A stretch of DNA of 64,000 bases from Tetraselmis striata (lineage: Eukaryota > Chlorophyta > Chlorodendrophyceae > Chlorodendrales > Chlorodendraceae): contig VCJN01002503.1 of NCBI GenBank assembly GCA_006384855.1, positions 116,001 to 180,000 on the forward strand. Reading direction: 5' to 3'. The first letter of the stretch is position 1, and every line of letters begins with the position of its first letter. Positions 11,228 through 21,165 of this stretch are shown piece after piece. Both the position numbers and the translations under genes were made by a program. The notes beneath the pieces were generated by a model. That model was not told the origin of the DNA, did not search any database, and worked only from the letters and a program-made list of their open reading frames with translations.

Positions 11228-11848
11228 TATTTGCAATTGGATTCTTTGTGCAGAACCTTCGCATATCTTTCGAGACCAGGTATGCCAAACATGCTTCAGG
11301 GCGTCCGGGTTTGGCTTCACTTCCGCACTTTAGAGTAGTGACGGAGTTCAAGAAGTATGAATAACTTCAAGTTGAGCTGGAGAATATCAGCATCAAAGAT
11401 GCAAAGTTGGGCAATGAGTTCTCAGATTTGATTGACCTGCTCGCGCCCACACCAAAAGTTGCCGTCATTGTGAAAATTTGTTTTTTTGTTGTTACTGCTC
11501 AACCGCTGCCAGGTTTTGACTCAATTAATTTCCCCAACGATTCTGAGCCACTTCAGGCGTTTTTTGAAGGGGTCCGAGGATGAAAGGAAGCCATAAGCAT
11601 ACTCGGGGACCTGGCCGCATACTACGATCAAGAGCACGCTAGACTCATCAAGCATCTCCAACACAGTAGACCACTTTCCCCCCAAGGTTGTTGTGGAGAA
11701 AACTTACCTATCTATTAAGAAGGTGATGAATGCTGAAATTCTCAATGAAAAAAAGTGCAGCTTCGGCAAGACAGAGCATATCACTTCCGAGTCGCCGTCA
11801 TGGATTTAAGTTGCGACCTACCCCATTATCCATTAATCCCCTGAAATA
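11228..11848 (+). pseudogene. Decayed gene, part 2 (unknown)
   Basis: Protein-like plus-strand runs: QVELENISIKDAKLGNEF to LIDLLAPTPK (11360-11450), FDSINFPNDSEPLQAFFEG (11515-11578), then one frame over EAISILGDLAAYYDQEHARL (11585-11660). The composition is convincing coding sequence, but stops and a frameshift near 11580 separate the pieces. A TIR element begins at 11849. Confidence 0.4.
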
Positions 11849-13197
11849 CACCCCTCCACATAAGTACGGGGTTTGCAAATTTGATCCACATGCCCATGCG
11901 CGGCCACTCTGAGACCGTGCGCGCGTGCATGCGTGTTACTCAGGGTCGTACGGCTGGGGGAAATGCCGCGATAGCGCGATACACCCCATATTGCCATGCG
12001 GTGGCCGTTGCCGTCAACGTTTTCATTCAGGCAAAAACAGGGATTGTGGCGCTAGCGCTTCAAAACCACAAATTGCGCCACTTGTGTGCACAAATAGGCA
12101 TAGGACATCACAGCCCCCGTACTCATACCACATCACCCTTGGTATGGTCACTATCCACCACACACGTAGGGCATTGAAATTATGTCATTAACGACCTGGA
12201 TCAAGCCCTACGTGTCGATGGCGGTGGTTTATGGCCAAAATCATAGACAAAATGCGGCTTTGATCGTTGCACGCGCAGGCGGGAGAAGGGTCTCGCGGCC
12301 TCCTTGCCGTTGGCCAAAGCTTTTCCATAGCAGTGCATGGCCGCATGCTCATAGCGCGCCATGGTGAGCCCAGTGGGGCGGCAATGGCGTGCACCTTAAT
12401 GCGTCGATGCTGGAGGAAATAATGTTGTGAAAGGGGGATCCGGCATGGCGGCCGTGACCATAGCTCAAGGGGGTATGTGCCAAGTATGAGTAGTCCGTGC
12501 ACAAGTACAATCAACACACTGTCTCCGCCACCGTGTATCAGATTTTGAGATCCCCTTGGCGTAAAGTTTCACGCCATTGTGTTGACCACGCGCTTACACA
12601 GACGTCATATTTCGACAAATTATTTCGAAAAAATCGAAAGTGCCTAAATGGCCTCGGACGACCGTGTTGTTACTGTGAAATCTGTAGCCCTGCTCGCGTA
12701 GTTTTTATTAGTATTTCTTTCACATTTTTCGACGTTTTCTCGCAACGCACTGAGCGATACCGCGGGTTTGAGAGCTGCACCACAAGGCGGCACTGCAGTG
12801 GCGATGGTATCACGCCACATCCTGCACGGGCGCACGCCACTATGGCCCCACCCCGCCAAGCAAAAATACCCTAGCCTTTTTGCCGACATGTTTCCTCGCC
12901 CCACCCATGGCCATCCCACCATGCAATGGTCTATCCATTCGCGACGGGACATGCGGGCGGGCACAACCCCCGTTGTTGTGGGGGTACTGGAAACACTCAA
13001 TGTGGCGCAAATGCCACTCGTGATGGGCACTTATTGTTCGGGCGCCAAAGGGGCTGCTTAAACCCTATGGTGGTAACGCCTGAGCATAAATGTGCAATCT
13101 TCCAGGATTTCAGGTCATAAACCCTATATTCAGCTGCCCTAATATTCGTAAGCTCGGATTCGGCGAGAAAGGGGCTTGGGACTTATGTGGAGGGGTG
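11849..13197. mobile_element. TIR DNA element with TA target duplication
   Basis: The left end CACCCCTCCACATAAGT is repeated exactly and inverted at the right end (13181-13197, read on the minus strand). Each end is flanked by TA (11847-11848 and 13198-13199), the target duplication of Tc1/mariner-type and some other transposases. The 1349-bp interior has no convincing transposase, so it looks non-autonomous. A relative with the same left end begins at 54337. Confidence 0.75.
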
Positions 13198-14260
13198 TAA
13201 TATCGTCCCTTTCTGCCTACTGTTTGACCTTGGATGCTGGCTTTGGCCCCAATCTGCCCCGGCTTGACGAGCCGTCTCTTGCGAAGCAGAGCGATATCGC
13301 GGCTCTTTCGGTAGGCCAGATGGACTTGATGGTTGGAATGCTTATCCAAGGCGAGCACTATGCGATCCGAACCTCTACAAGTTGATAGAGGACGTAAAGC
13401 GTGCCGGCGATGATGACCCCATGGCTGTTACGCACGACAACGCGGAGTGGCTCGCGATTATTGAAACCTGGAGGTTTCGCGGCCTCCATCGTCGGGCAAG
13501 CATCAAGCTCATGAATGCCATTCACACGGCCAAGGGCATGGAGGCAATCTAACTGTTGACGCCAAACGAACCGGCATAGCAAGTTGGTAGAGGACGTAAA
13601 GCGTGCCGGCGATGATGACCCCATGGCTGTTACGCGGAGTGGCTCGCGATTATTGAAACCTGGAGGTTTCGCGGCCTCCTTCGTCGGGCAAGCATCAAGC
13701 TCATGAATGCCATTCACACGGCCAAGGGCATGGAGGCAATCTAACTGTTGACGCCAAACGAACCGGCAAGGGACTGGGCGGACTTCCTCTTGGACCACAT
13801 CATCGAAGAGGATGTCGCAGTCAACGTGTCTGATGAGCAAGCGGCCGCTCACCTTGACGCCATCACCAAGTTTCGAGCCAAGGTTGATGACCTCACCTCA
13901 GTTGGCTTCCCCAGAATGTTCCAGAAGTTGCTCAAAGTAGGTGCTCATGGCTCCGACCCTTTGATGGTCTTGATGACCCCCCCCCCCCTGCCATATGGGG
14001 GGGGCATGAAATACGCCGATTGCCTCACCCCTTTACCGGCTCGAGAGCACATCGCGGCCACCAACACCAGTATCATGAATGATGCGTACCGCATCAAGAG
14101 CCAGCTGCCAGACTTGGTTATCTCCTTCTTCGACGAGGTTTTGCTCTTTTGGCATGTGCTCCCGAGCTTCTCGCGATTTCCACTTCGATTTTTTCTGAGG
14201 AGCTGCGGATATCGATGAAGGTAAAGTTTTGATTCCAGCAATGTTTCTTGAAGTTTCATC
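13198..14260 (+). pseudogene. Decayed gene, part 3 (unknown)
   Basis: Plus-strand segments run LDAGFGPNLPRLDEPSLAKQ to MVGMLIQGEHYA, then one frame over NLYKLIEDVKRAGDDDPMAV to KLMNAIHTAKGMEA followed by TAA, then NEPARDWADFLLDHIIEED to FPRMFQKLL and INDAYRIKSQLPDLVISFFDE-like sequence to about 14150. A 190-bp part is tandemly duplicated, and a C/G homopolymer at 13977-14007 lies inside. No recognised family. Frameshifts and stops indicate a pseudogene, although some breaks could be unmodelled introns. Confidence 0.45.
13379..13769 (+). repeat. Tandem duplication within decayed gene
   Basis: 13379-13578 and 13581-13769 are nearly identical. The second copy lacks about 10 bases around the CACGACAAC stretch of the first, which shifts its frame. 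Confidence 0.9.
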
Positions 14261-14289
14261 ATTTGCGAGCTAATAACCCGAATTGGCTT

Positions 14290-15120
14290 CTTTACGTGTC
14301 ATGTAGAAGAATTTCCGGTGATGCCAAAGGGCGAAGGGGTCGGCAGAGATGATATAGTCTATTTGAACACGGAGCTTTGCAAGACTTGCATCGTGGAGGG
14401 AGACTTTAATAAGGCTCCCGCGACAAAAAAAATCGTCACGGAAGTCATGTCGAACGTTCATTGGTGCCACTAAAGCCACATTGTTCATTCCTTACGCGAT
14501 TTTCGGGGCCGGCTCGCACACATATGGGACTCGAAGGATGGTGCGTGGAGCACGGACGACTTCACCGACGTGTTTGCTTTCGCCAGTCAAGATACACTCC
14601 CTATCCGTGGTACGTTGATGACTGTGCTTTCAGGTATCCGATTTCCGATTTTCCCCGTTGGCAACTGAATATCGTGTCTGGATTTTGTGACACCTACACT
14701 ACTCTAGATGGGTGCAATTTCTTCATTCATCTCTCGGACCAACAACGTGGATCCGCAATCGCAGTCGTTCAAAAATAAGGTGAGGGCATTGTCCATAATG
14801 TCATGACTTGGGCCAAAGATTGCGGGATGAAGATGGGCAGTTATCAGCGTCATGACGCTGAGTACTACCTCTACGTCAAGAAGCCCCCGCCCATCATCGT
14901 AGCTGGCAAAATTCGTGCGAATGATCCCCGAAGTTGAGATCTGATTCGTGGGGAGGAGCCATCTTGTTTATAGCATCACTCGCTGAGCCACTTGTGCCTT
15001 TCCATGTTCTCTACATCCATCATGCCGGGCTATTTCAAAGACAACGCGAAGTTGAAGAACGAGCGAGAGCCGACAGACAATGAACAAGTACTAAAATCCT
15101 ATCGCTATATCATCTAAGCA
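14290..15120 (+). pseudogene. Decayed gene, part 4 (unknown)
   Basis: Coding-like plus-strand pieces: EEFPVMPKGEGVGRDDIVYL to VTEVMSNVHWCH (14310-14470), FRGRLAHIWDSKDGAWSTD to SQDTLPIRG ending at a GTACGT donor-like site (14495-14610), and WAKDCGMKMGSYQRHDAEYY to IIVAGKIRANDP (14805-14930). They keep the strand and order of parts 1-3. Function unknown. Confidence 0.4.
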
Positions 15121-15469
15121 CCTGAAGATGGCGGCAACATCATACGGGACAACAATTGTCGACACCACAGCCGAAACCTGGAAAGTGGAAACCGCGGTGT
15201 GTGAGGGGTGCAACCCGGGTGAGTGACATAACAATGTGATCAACATAAAACTCAACGCCTTTTGCAGTTTGCCACGCCCTCAGGTCGCGGCGGCCTTTTG
15301 TGTGTAATGTGGTCGTCTATTTTCTAATCTAATGTCTAGTAGTGTAATATAGTAGTCATGCGTCGTGGGACCTGATGCATCCGCCCCACTCGTTCACACA
15401 CAGGAACTTGAAGACGGTCTTCATTAACAACCGGAAGACGCAAATCGCTGGGATGAAATCCATGATGAA

Positions 15470-15740
15470 CTCATGGTTCAAAGAGAAGCCATGAATGATA
15501 CTTCGAGAATGCGTCCAGATAACTTCGAGAAGTGGCCGGATCTACCCCTACCAATGGCCGTGGAAGAGGAGCGGGAAGAACTCATAGCGGCGGAGAAGAG
15601 GAGACACCAAGCGGCAAAGCGCCGAGGGGATTTTGTGGTCCACGATAGTGCTGATGATGATTTTCTGAAGTACACTTTTCCACACAAAATTAGCCTTATT
15701 GAGCCACTTGTATGTTTTGTTCCGGCTTGTTTTGTTCCAG
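15470..15740 (+). pseudogene. Decayed gene, part 5: charged exon
   Basis: Frame with EAMNDTSRMRPDNFEKWPDL and EEEREELIAAEKRRHQAAKR, then DFVVHDSADDDFLKYTF. The region is charged and probably helical. The frame runs on into repeat sequence after about 15720, so the natural end of the gene has been lost or lies at an unseen splice site. Confidence 0.4.
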
Positions 15741-15837
15741 CTTGGACGGAGTTTCAGCCCCCGACGGCACAAAGGACTTATTGTAACTATCAAGTTTACC
15801 TCGCCCTCATGCTTTGTCCGAACCTAGACTCACGGAA

Positions 15838-15975
15838 ATTGAAATTGATTACAACTGCTAGTCTGCTGCATCCACTGGCCCAGACTGAGTTGTTCTTAGG
15901 AAATGCTATTTCTTACCATGATAGGGAACACTAGGTGTAATTACAGCTCAAGCTAACGGCCTTCCTCCAGTGCGC
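15838..15975. repeat. Interspersed repeat end, second copy
   Basis: Aligns with 4515-4665. A motif just upstream at 15740-15770 (GGAGTTTCAGCCCCCGAC) recurs at 16668-16686 and 16750-16766. Confidence 0.6.
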
Positions 15976-16257
15976 CCAAGCCCCTCCTCCTTCCAGCGGG
16001 CTGAAGCTAGGACAGCAGCGCCCCCCTGCTGTCCCTACCTAAGTCATGCCTATCCAATTAAGAGCTCATCAGGCAAGCTTAGGCAGCCGAAGCGTCCCGC
16101 CTGCAGCTACCAAGGTGAGATGCGGGAAGGGGGCTGACCGGAATAGCTATGTGGTGCTCAGTATTTATCCACCGCTGAGCCGGCTAGTGATTCGTGGGGG
16201 GCTGCGATGCTCTCCGACATGTAATTGGGTAGGTGTTGCCTATTGAGGTTGTGGGAT

Positions 16258-16668
16258 TCAGCGGTGTGTGTTCTTTGTGTGTGGTGAGTTTCCGGGTGTG
16301 TGCTGGTGTATGAGCTGCACCGGGCACATGGTTGGTGGTGGGCGGTGGTCTTGAGTCAGCTGGCTTGGTTGTTGCTGCAGTGGCTCGCTCAACAGCCTAC
16401 TGGTGCGAGCTGCTAGACGGGTGGGCTGCATCATCGTCCGTTTCCCACTCGTTGTCTGAGCCGTGGGTGCCAGAGAGGCATGGCTTGCTCCTGCCGCGGT
16501 TGCGGGTGGCGCCGTCCGAGCGGCTACGGCCCCTGGGCTGCTTCTTCTTATGTTTGGTTGTTGTGGCTGCCTTGCCCTTGCCTGCTGGGGTGGGCTGGCT
16601 GGGGTGACGTTCCAACCGGATGGAGAGGCACGTACAATGGGTAGCGCAGCTGGTGCGACTAGACTCAA
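16258..16668 (-). other. Basic/Ser-rich open frames, coding uncertain
   Basis: The minus strand carries overlapping open frames, one with KHKKKQPRGRSRSDGATRNR and an acidic tail. They resemble the basic C-terminus of the ORF at 4629-5606 only in composition, and both lie near copies of the same dispersed repeat. No domain recognised. Confidence 0.2.
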
Positions 16669-16830
16669 GGAGTTTCAGCCCCCGACGGCACTAACTACTT
16701 GTAGCCATCACGTTCCCCTTACCCTTGTGTTTTGTCCCAGCTTGGACGGAGTTTCAGCCCCCGACAACACAAACCATCACGTTTCCCTCAACCTTATTAT
16801 GTTTTTTTCCTACTTGGACGGAATTATTTC
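16660..16830. repeat. Short direct repeats and diverged copy
   Basis: GGAGTTTCAGCCCCCGAC occurs twice (16668 and 16750) and once in diverged form near 16815, each followed by an ACAA-type stretch. With the copy near 15750 this looks like tandem duplication of an element end. Confidence 0.55.
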
Positions 16831-16917
16831 CCGGCTTGGCACAAATGAACAAACCGGCATAAATGGTAGCTATCAATCCCATGGCCGACCCTTAACCCCA
16901 ATTTAACACCGAAAAAT

Positions 16918-16976
16918 ATCCTATATGTATATATACACATATATACAAACAGAGGGAGAGAGAGAGGGAGAGAGCA
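16918..16976. repeat. AT and GA microsatellite
   Basis: (TATA/CATA)n followed by (GAGAGG)n. Confidence 0.8.
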
Positions 16977-17099
16977 ACAGCTAAAAATTTATACACGAAG
17001 AGGCGAAATAAACCCGAAATGTGACGTCATCATGGTCGCGCGGTTGTGGTATGCTGGTCGTGGTCTCACTTTATTCGGTCATATTTGCGAGCAAAAAAC

Positions 17100-17299
17100 T
17101 GTAGGGTTTCCTTGGGAGGAACGACCTAGGAAACCCTGGTTTTCGCAGCGCCGTGCGTCAGGGTTAAGTGACGACCCTGCCGGCCCGGTACGCCAGTACC
17201 GGCCAGCGCCGGTCCGGCGGCGCCCTTTAGCCGAGTATAAAGGGCGGCCGCGGACCGGGGGCACCTTCAGTTGTTGGAAGGCACCCGACTATATTGTCT
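17100..17299 (+). repeat. E1 split direct repeat A1 (promoter-bearing)
   Basis: A 200-bp repeat, identical to A2 at 20057-20252 apart from a few substitutions and a 4-base insertion. It starts with an inverted repeat AGGGTTTCC ... GGAAACCCT and contains a TATA box. Confidence 0.9.
17236..17241 (+). promoter_or_regulatory. TATA box of E1, inside a hairpin
   Basis: TATAAA lies about 150 bp upstream of the gag ATG. It is part of a perfect inverted repeat, CGCCCTTTA ... TAAAGGGCG. The same arrangement occurs in the A1 repeats of E2 and E3 and in the A2 copies. Confidence 0.6.
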
Positions 17300-17389
17300 T
17301 CTACGACTGGTACATTTGCGTTTCGTCTTCGACTACAAAAATTCAAATTTCTTCTGCGTTCTGTAGTGTGTTTGATCCCGGCACTCACC

Positions 17390-18442
17390 ATGGCTCGCTC
17401 CGCGAGTACGTCTTGGGCGTGGCTTTTTGTCTCGCTCATGGTGCTGTCGCCTTGCTTTCTCGTCTCAGTTTTAGCAGTAGACAAGTTTGAACTCGTTTGG
17501 AACGAGTTACTGGACTCCCGTAAAGCTCTTCGTGAGCAACTCGTTACGCGCGAAAATCATCTCACTGTCCTAGGCGGCGACACTCTACCTGCAGACGGGG
17601 TAGCTGAATCTCCCTCTCTCGTCGCCGCTAGACAGGCAGTAGCGGATACTTCTGCTGCTCTACTCCGTATCGAACGAGAGGTTTCTGAGCTTAGGCAGGC
17701 AGTCGCGTCGTCGAGCGGTCCGTCCACTTCGGCTTCGGCTTCGAAACGCGTTGCGGAGGGGGACGCCGACTACGATCGCAAGGGCAAGAGATCAGCTCAA
17801 CCTCCGGCTATGGAAGCACAGTCTCGCTCCATCAACGCACCCGAGGATTGCTGGCTGGACAAAGAGGGTAAGGTTCACCGCCGCCATACCGCTGATGCTC
17901 GTATTCTTCAACGCGACCTAGACGACGTCTTCCAGATCTATGACCTTTTGGCACCGGCGGAGGAGCCTATGCGTGACTTCGTGGAGGACGGCACCGATCT
18001 TTTTGCTTCCTCGCCAGCGTCGTCTGCGGAGCTGTTCAAGACGATTACCGCGGCCCTGGCTTTGTGTACCACAGTGGCTCTTCGGATTAACAAGCGTGGC
18101 AAGAAGCTGCATGTGGAGCACGAGTACGGCGCGGAAGTCGCCAAGGAGTTCGATGCAGTGGACCCTCTCGGCGAGAAGGGCTCAGCGGACTACAAGGAGC
18201 TGAAGAAGGCGATTGAGAAGGTCAAGGCCAAGAAACCTTCCTCTTCCTCTTCTTCGCGCGCAGAGCCTTCTTCCTCTTCTCGCGAGCCCGAGTCTTTTCA
18301 CCGTGGGAGCGACAACGGGAGGGAGGGCGGCCGTCGCGAGGAGAAGTCTCCAACTGGTCGGTCTTCTGCTGCGGACATCACCTGTTATCGCTGCCAGAGG
18401 AAGGAACACTTCAGTAGGGACTGCCCGAGTGCACGTCGATGA
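17390..18442 (+). CDS. gag: E1 Gag-like protein with CCHC zinc knuckle
   Basis: The start ATG at 17390 has a strong context (CACCATGG), giving 350 codons. Residues 1-30 are hydrophobic (SWAWLFVSLMVLSPCFLV), unusual for a nucleocapsid protein and resembling a signal or membrane anchor. A coiled-coil-like charged region and a Ser-rich stretch follow. The C-terminus has a CCHC knuckle, CYRCQRKEHFSRDC, where Glu replaces the Gly before His seen in E2 and E3. It probably binds element RNA. The frame is intact. Confidence 0.85.
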   Translation: MARSASTSWAWLFVSLMVLSPCFLVSVLAVDKFELVWNELLDSRKALREQLVTRENHLTVLGGDTLPADGVAESPSLVAARQAVADTSAALLRIEREVSELRQAVASSSGPSTSASASKRVAEGDADYDRKGKRSAQPPAMEAQSRSINAPEDCWLDKEGKVHRRHTADARILQRDLDDVFQIYDLLAPAEEPMRDFVEDGTDLFASSPASSAELFKTITAALALCTTVALRINKRGKKLHVEHEYGAEVAKEFDAVDPLGEKGSADYKELKKAIEKVKAKKPSSSSSSRAEPSSSSREPESFHRGSDNGREGGRREEKSPTGRSSAADITCYRCQRKEHFSRDCPSARR

Positions 18443-18895
18443 AGCTGTGGAGTCTGCAATCCTCCTGGCCTGGCCAGTGATGGTGTTTCATGTAGCTGCA
18501 GTTAAGCCTCCGGGCGACTGTTAGCCCTCCTCCGGGAGCTGAGCTCAGGCTCGTGTCATAACAGCTCTGATCTTCTCAGGGAGAGTCACCTGTTAAGTGG
18601 TGTTTCTCCGAGAGATACCTCGTGTGTAATACATATGATGTCCCTGCGACTCCGTGCTGCCCCTGGCAGTTGTCTCGGCAACTTTCCATAAGTCAGCCGG
18701 CGATGCATTCGTGTAATGGGCGGCACACCCTGTGTGACGATTCATATCTCCCGTCGTGTCGGAGCGAGATTAATTTGAAAATACTGTTATTTTCAGTTCA
18801 GACGATTTCGAGTTCAGACTCACTGTTTGATTCATGCAGCAGTCATCCAAGCTGCTTGCTGATCACTATGATGCTGTCTGTGGCGTTGGCATTTT

Positions 18896-19843
18896 GTGAC
18901 GGTTTTAACGTCAGCTGATTTTGAGCTTCCTCATGAGCCGGCTCTGGACATAAATTCTCCTGTGGAATCAGCCGGTGCTATCCGTAAAGGCTGGCAATTT
19001 TGGGACAGCTTCACTGACTCAATCAGAGACAGTCAAGTCATAGATTGGGTCAGGCATAGCTGCCGTATGAACTGGGCTGATGGTCCCGCTCCACCCAGTC
19101 ATCTGCCAAATCACCCTTCCGCGCTGCAGCACCCCGATTTTATTGATGGGCAGATCGCTTTGTTGTTGCCACTGGGCCATATTAGAGAAGAACCTATGCG
19201 TCCTGTGGCGCTGAACCCTTTGGGTGTAGTTCCCAAACCCCATGGTGGACTAAGGCTGAGCTGCTATCAGCGTCATGTCGACAAACACTTGGTTTACACT
19301 CCCTTTAGGATGGGGTCGTTATCTAAGTTGTCAGACCTGGTGAACCCCGGCGACATGCTGACCAGCATAGATATGACTCAGGGCTATTACCATGTCCGCC
19401 TCCATGACCCAGCTGCTCCTTACAGCGGAACTGAATGGAGAGGAAAATTCTACACTTGGCGAGTTCTATGCTTTGGGCTGTCTGATGCCCCCCCGCTGCT
19501 TTTCTACAAGTCATGGGAGTTCTGGTGCGACACTGGCGCAGTAGGGGCATCAAAATGCTATGCTATCTGGATGACTAGCTGTGCATCTCTGACTCTGTCA
19601 GTTTGGCACGTAGTAGGTGCTTCCGCCGCCGCTAACGCAGACATCCCGCTCACTACATGGGGCCAGCATGGTGGCTGGAAGTCAACCTCCACTCAGCTGT
19701 GCTATATGGGGCTGCATGAGGAGCACGGTCTGTCCGTGTCGCGTGCGATCCTGTCACTTGCCGAAGAGGACGAACTGGACGATAGTGACGGTGACAGTTC
19801 ACCATCCGACACTGACTCGGATACCTCCCGGGACGCAACTTAG
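18896..19843 (+). pseudogene. pol: E1 pol remnant: RT joined to recombinase tail
   Basis: The N-terminal part carries reverse transcriptase motifs: VVPKPHGGLRLSCY, SIDMTQGYYHVRLHDP and FGLSDAPPLLF. The catalytic YLDD is encoded at 19564-19575 but in the next frame and followed by a stop, so a frameshift lies just before it. At about 19615 the sequence jumps to the C-terminus of the tyrosine recombinase (GASAAANADIPLTTWGQ, then CYMG with the presumptive catalytic Tyr). The RT end, RNase H and recombinase N-terminus are deleted. The apparent start codon is GTG, so the true start is uncertain. Confidence 0.8.
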
Positions 19844-19988
19844 GTCCCGTTCTAGTGGCAATTCTATACCGTGTTGGTGATCCCCCGTTCCTGTGTTTGT
19901 TCCTGATTGAATATAATTCCCGGTATAATTTGGCTCACATATGTCCGTGTACGGGCCCCGCCAGACCGGCCACTGTTCTTTCATCTGT

Positions 19989-20056
19989 TGGATCTTTCGG
20001 TCCCAGCCGACCCCGTACATTTTGATGCAAAATCTACGCTGTCTAGCTGCGAAAAC
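19989..20056 (+). repeat. E1 split direct repeat B1
   Basis: A 68-bp repeat ending CTAGCTGCGAAAAC, matching B2 at 20613-20681, and directly abutting A2. Confidence 0.9.
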
Positions 20057-20252
20057 TGTAGGGTTTCCTTGGGAGGAACGACCTAGGAAACCCTGGTTTT
20101 CGCAGCGCCGTCAGGGTTAAGTGACGACCCTGCCGGCCCGGTACGCCAGTACCGGCCGGGTCCGGTCCGGCGGCGCCCTTTAGCCGAGTATAAAGGGCGG
20201 CCGCGGACCGGGGGCACCTTCAGTTGTTGGAAGGCACCCGACTATATTGTCT
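20057..20252 (+). repeat. E1 split direct repeat A2
   Basis: Second copy of A1, immediately after B1. After TATTGTCT it diverges from A1 into element-specific 3' sequence. Confidence 0.9.
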
Positions 20253-20612
20253 CCCACCCACCCGCCCGGAGATAGTTATTCGCTTGTGTGGTACGTTTCC
20301 GGATGCTGCTCGATTTAGATTAGGGATAGTCTGGTTAGTTGTGAAAGCGCCTGAGGTGGGGAGTGAATATCATTTTGATATACGCCATCCCACAGGGGTG
20401 TTGCGTGTCCGATAAGCCCAGGTGCGGCAGCAATTAGTCAGGCTTTCCCAGCGTCTTAGCCGTGATGAGAGGCCGAGAGCAGCATAGCGGAATGTACTGT
20501 CCTGATGAGCCACGTGATCGCTGGTGGCATGTAATTTACAAACACCGGCGGGGGCTCGGGACGTGCGGCGCCTTTCCGAACACCATCCGGTCTGGCGGCC
20601 CCGTACCAGTCG

Positions 20613-20681
20613 TGGATCTTTCGGTCCCAGCCGACCCCGTACATTTTGATGCAAAATCTACGCTGTCTAGCTGCGAAAACT
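20613..20681 (+). repeat. E1 split direct repeat B2 (3' end of element)
   Basis: Matches B1; host sequence starts after CTGCGAAAACT. Confidence 0.85.
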
Positions 20682-21165
20682 TCATTATCTATCTGCAACA
20701 GTCGAGTGAACGGGACCTGGGTACTTTACCCTCCCGCCGCCTCGAATGGAAGCACCTACCCCAGGTACGGCAACACTGGAGGCCCTAGAATATGAAGCGA
20801 CGCGCCCAACAGCCGGGTCATCACTGAAAACCATGCTCAAGGTGAACGGGCTGAGCCCACAATATGATCCCGCGATCCTGATGGCAAGCAAGCTAATACA
20901 AGAACCCACACACCCATCCTCTCGATACCACCATCTCGAGTCACTTCAAATTTGATCCGGCGTTTCGTTATCTCGTGCAGACGCAGGGCGCCCCTACTGC
21001 GCGCCACACCAGGATCTGCAGGAGTAATATTATATAGGAGAGAATTTTTGTCTCGTCGCCACGAGCGCATAGCACAGGTTCGACTGTCGCGTGCTCTAAT
21101 CCTGAATCCACTCTTACGCGTTGCCAGCTGGCCTCGATCTGATTGTCACCGACGGCGCCAGCACC
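20682..21165 (+). other. Upstream region of ubiquitin-like gene
   Basis: About 480 bases between E1 and the start codon of the next gene. An open frame from 20746 (ATG) could be an upstream exon, but I see no domain and no phase-consistent join. The promoter is presumably here; no clear TATA box was found. Confidence 0.3.

Larger units (their letters stand above)
17100..20681 (+). mobile_element. PAT-like DIRS retrotransposon E1 (internally deleted)
   Basis: A 3.58-kb element laid out as A1 - gag - partial pol - B1 - A2 - B2, the split direct repeat arrangement of PAT/Ngaro-type tyrosine-recombinase retrotransposons. It lacks LTRs, integrase and a target-site duplication. pol is fused across a large internal deletion, so it cannot move by itself. 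Relatives E2 (34697-37585) and E3 (43682-48584) share the repeats and gag at high identity. Host sequence left of A1 (GCGAGCAAAAAACT) resembles the B-end (GCGAAAACT), as expected for a homology-guided recombinase crossover. Confidence 0.9.
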
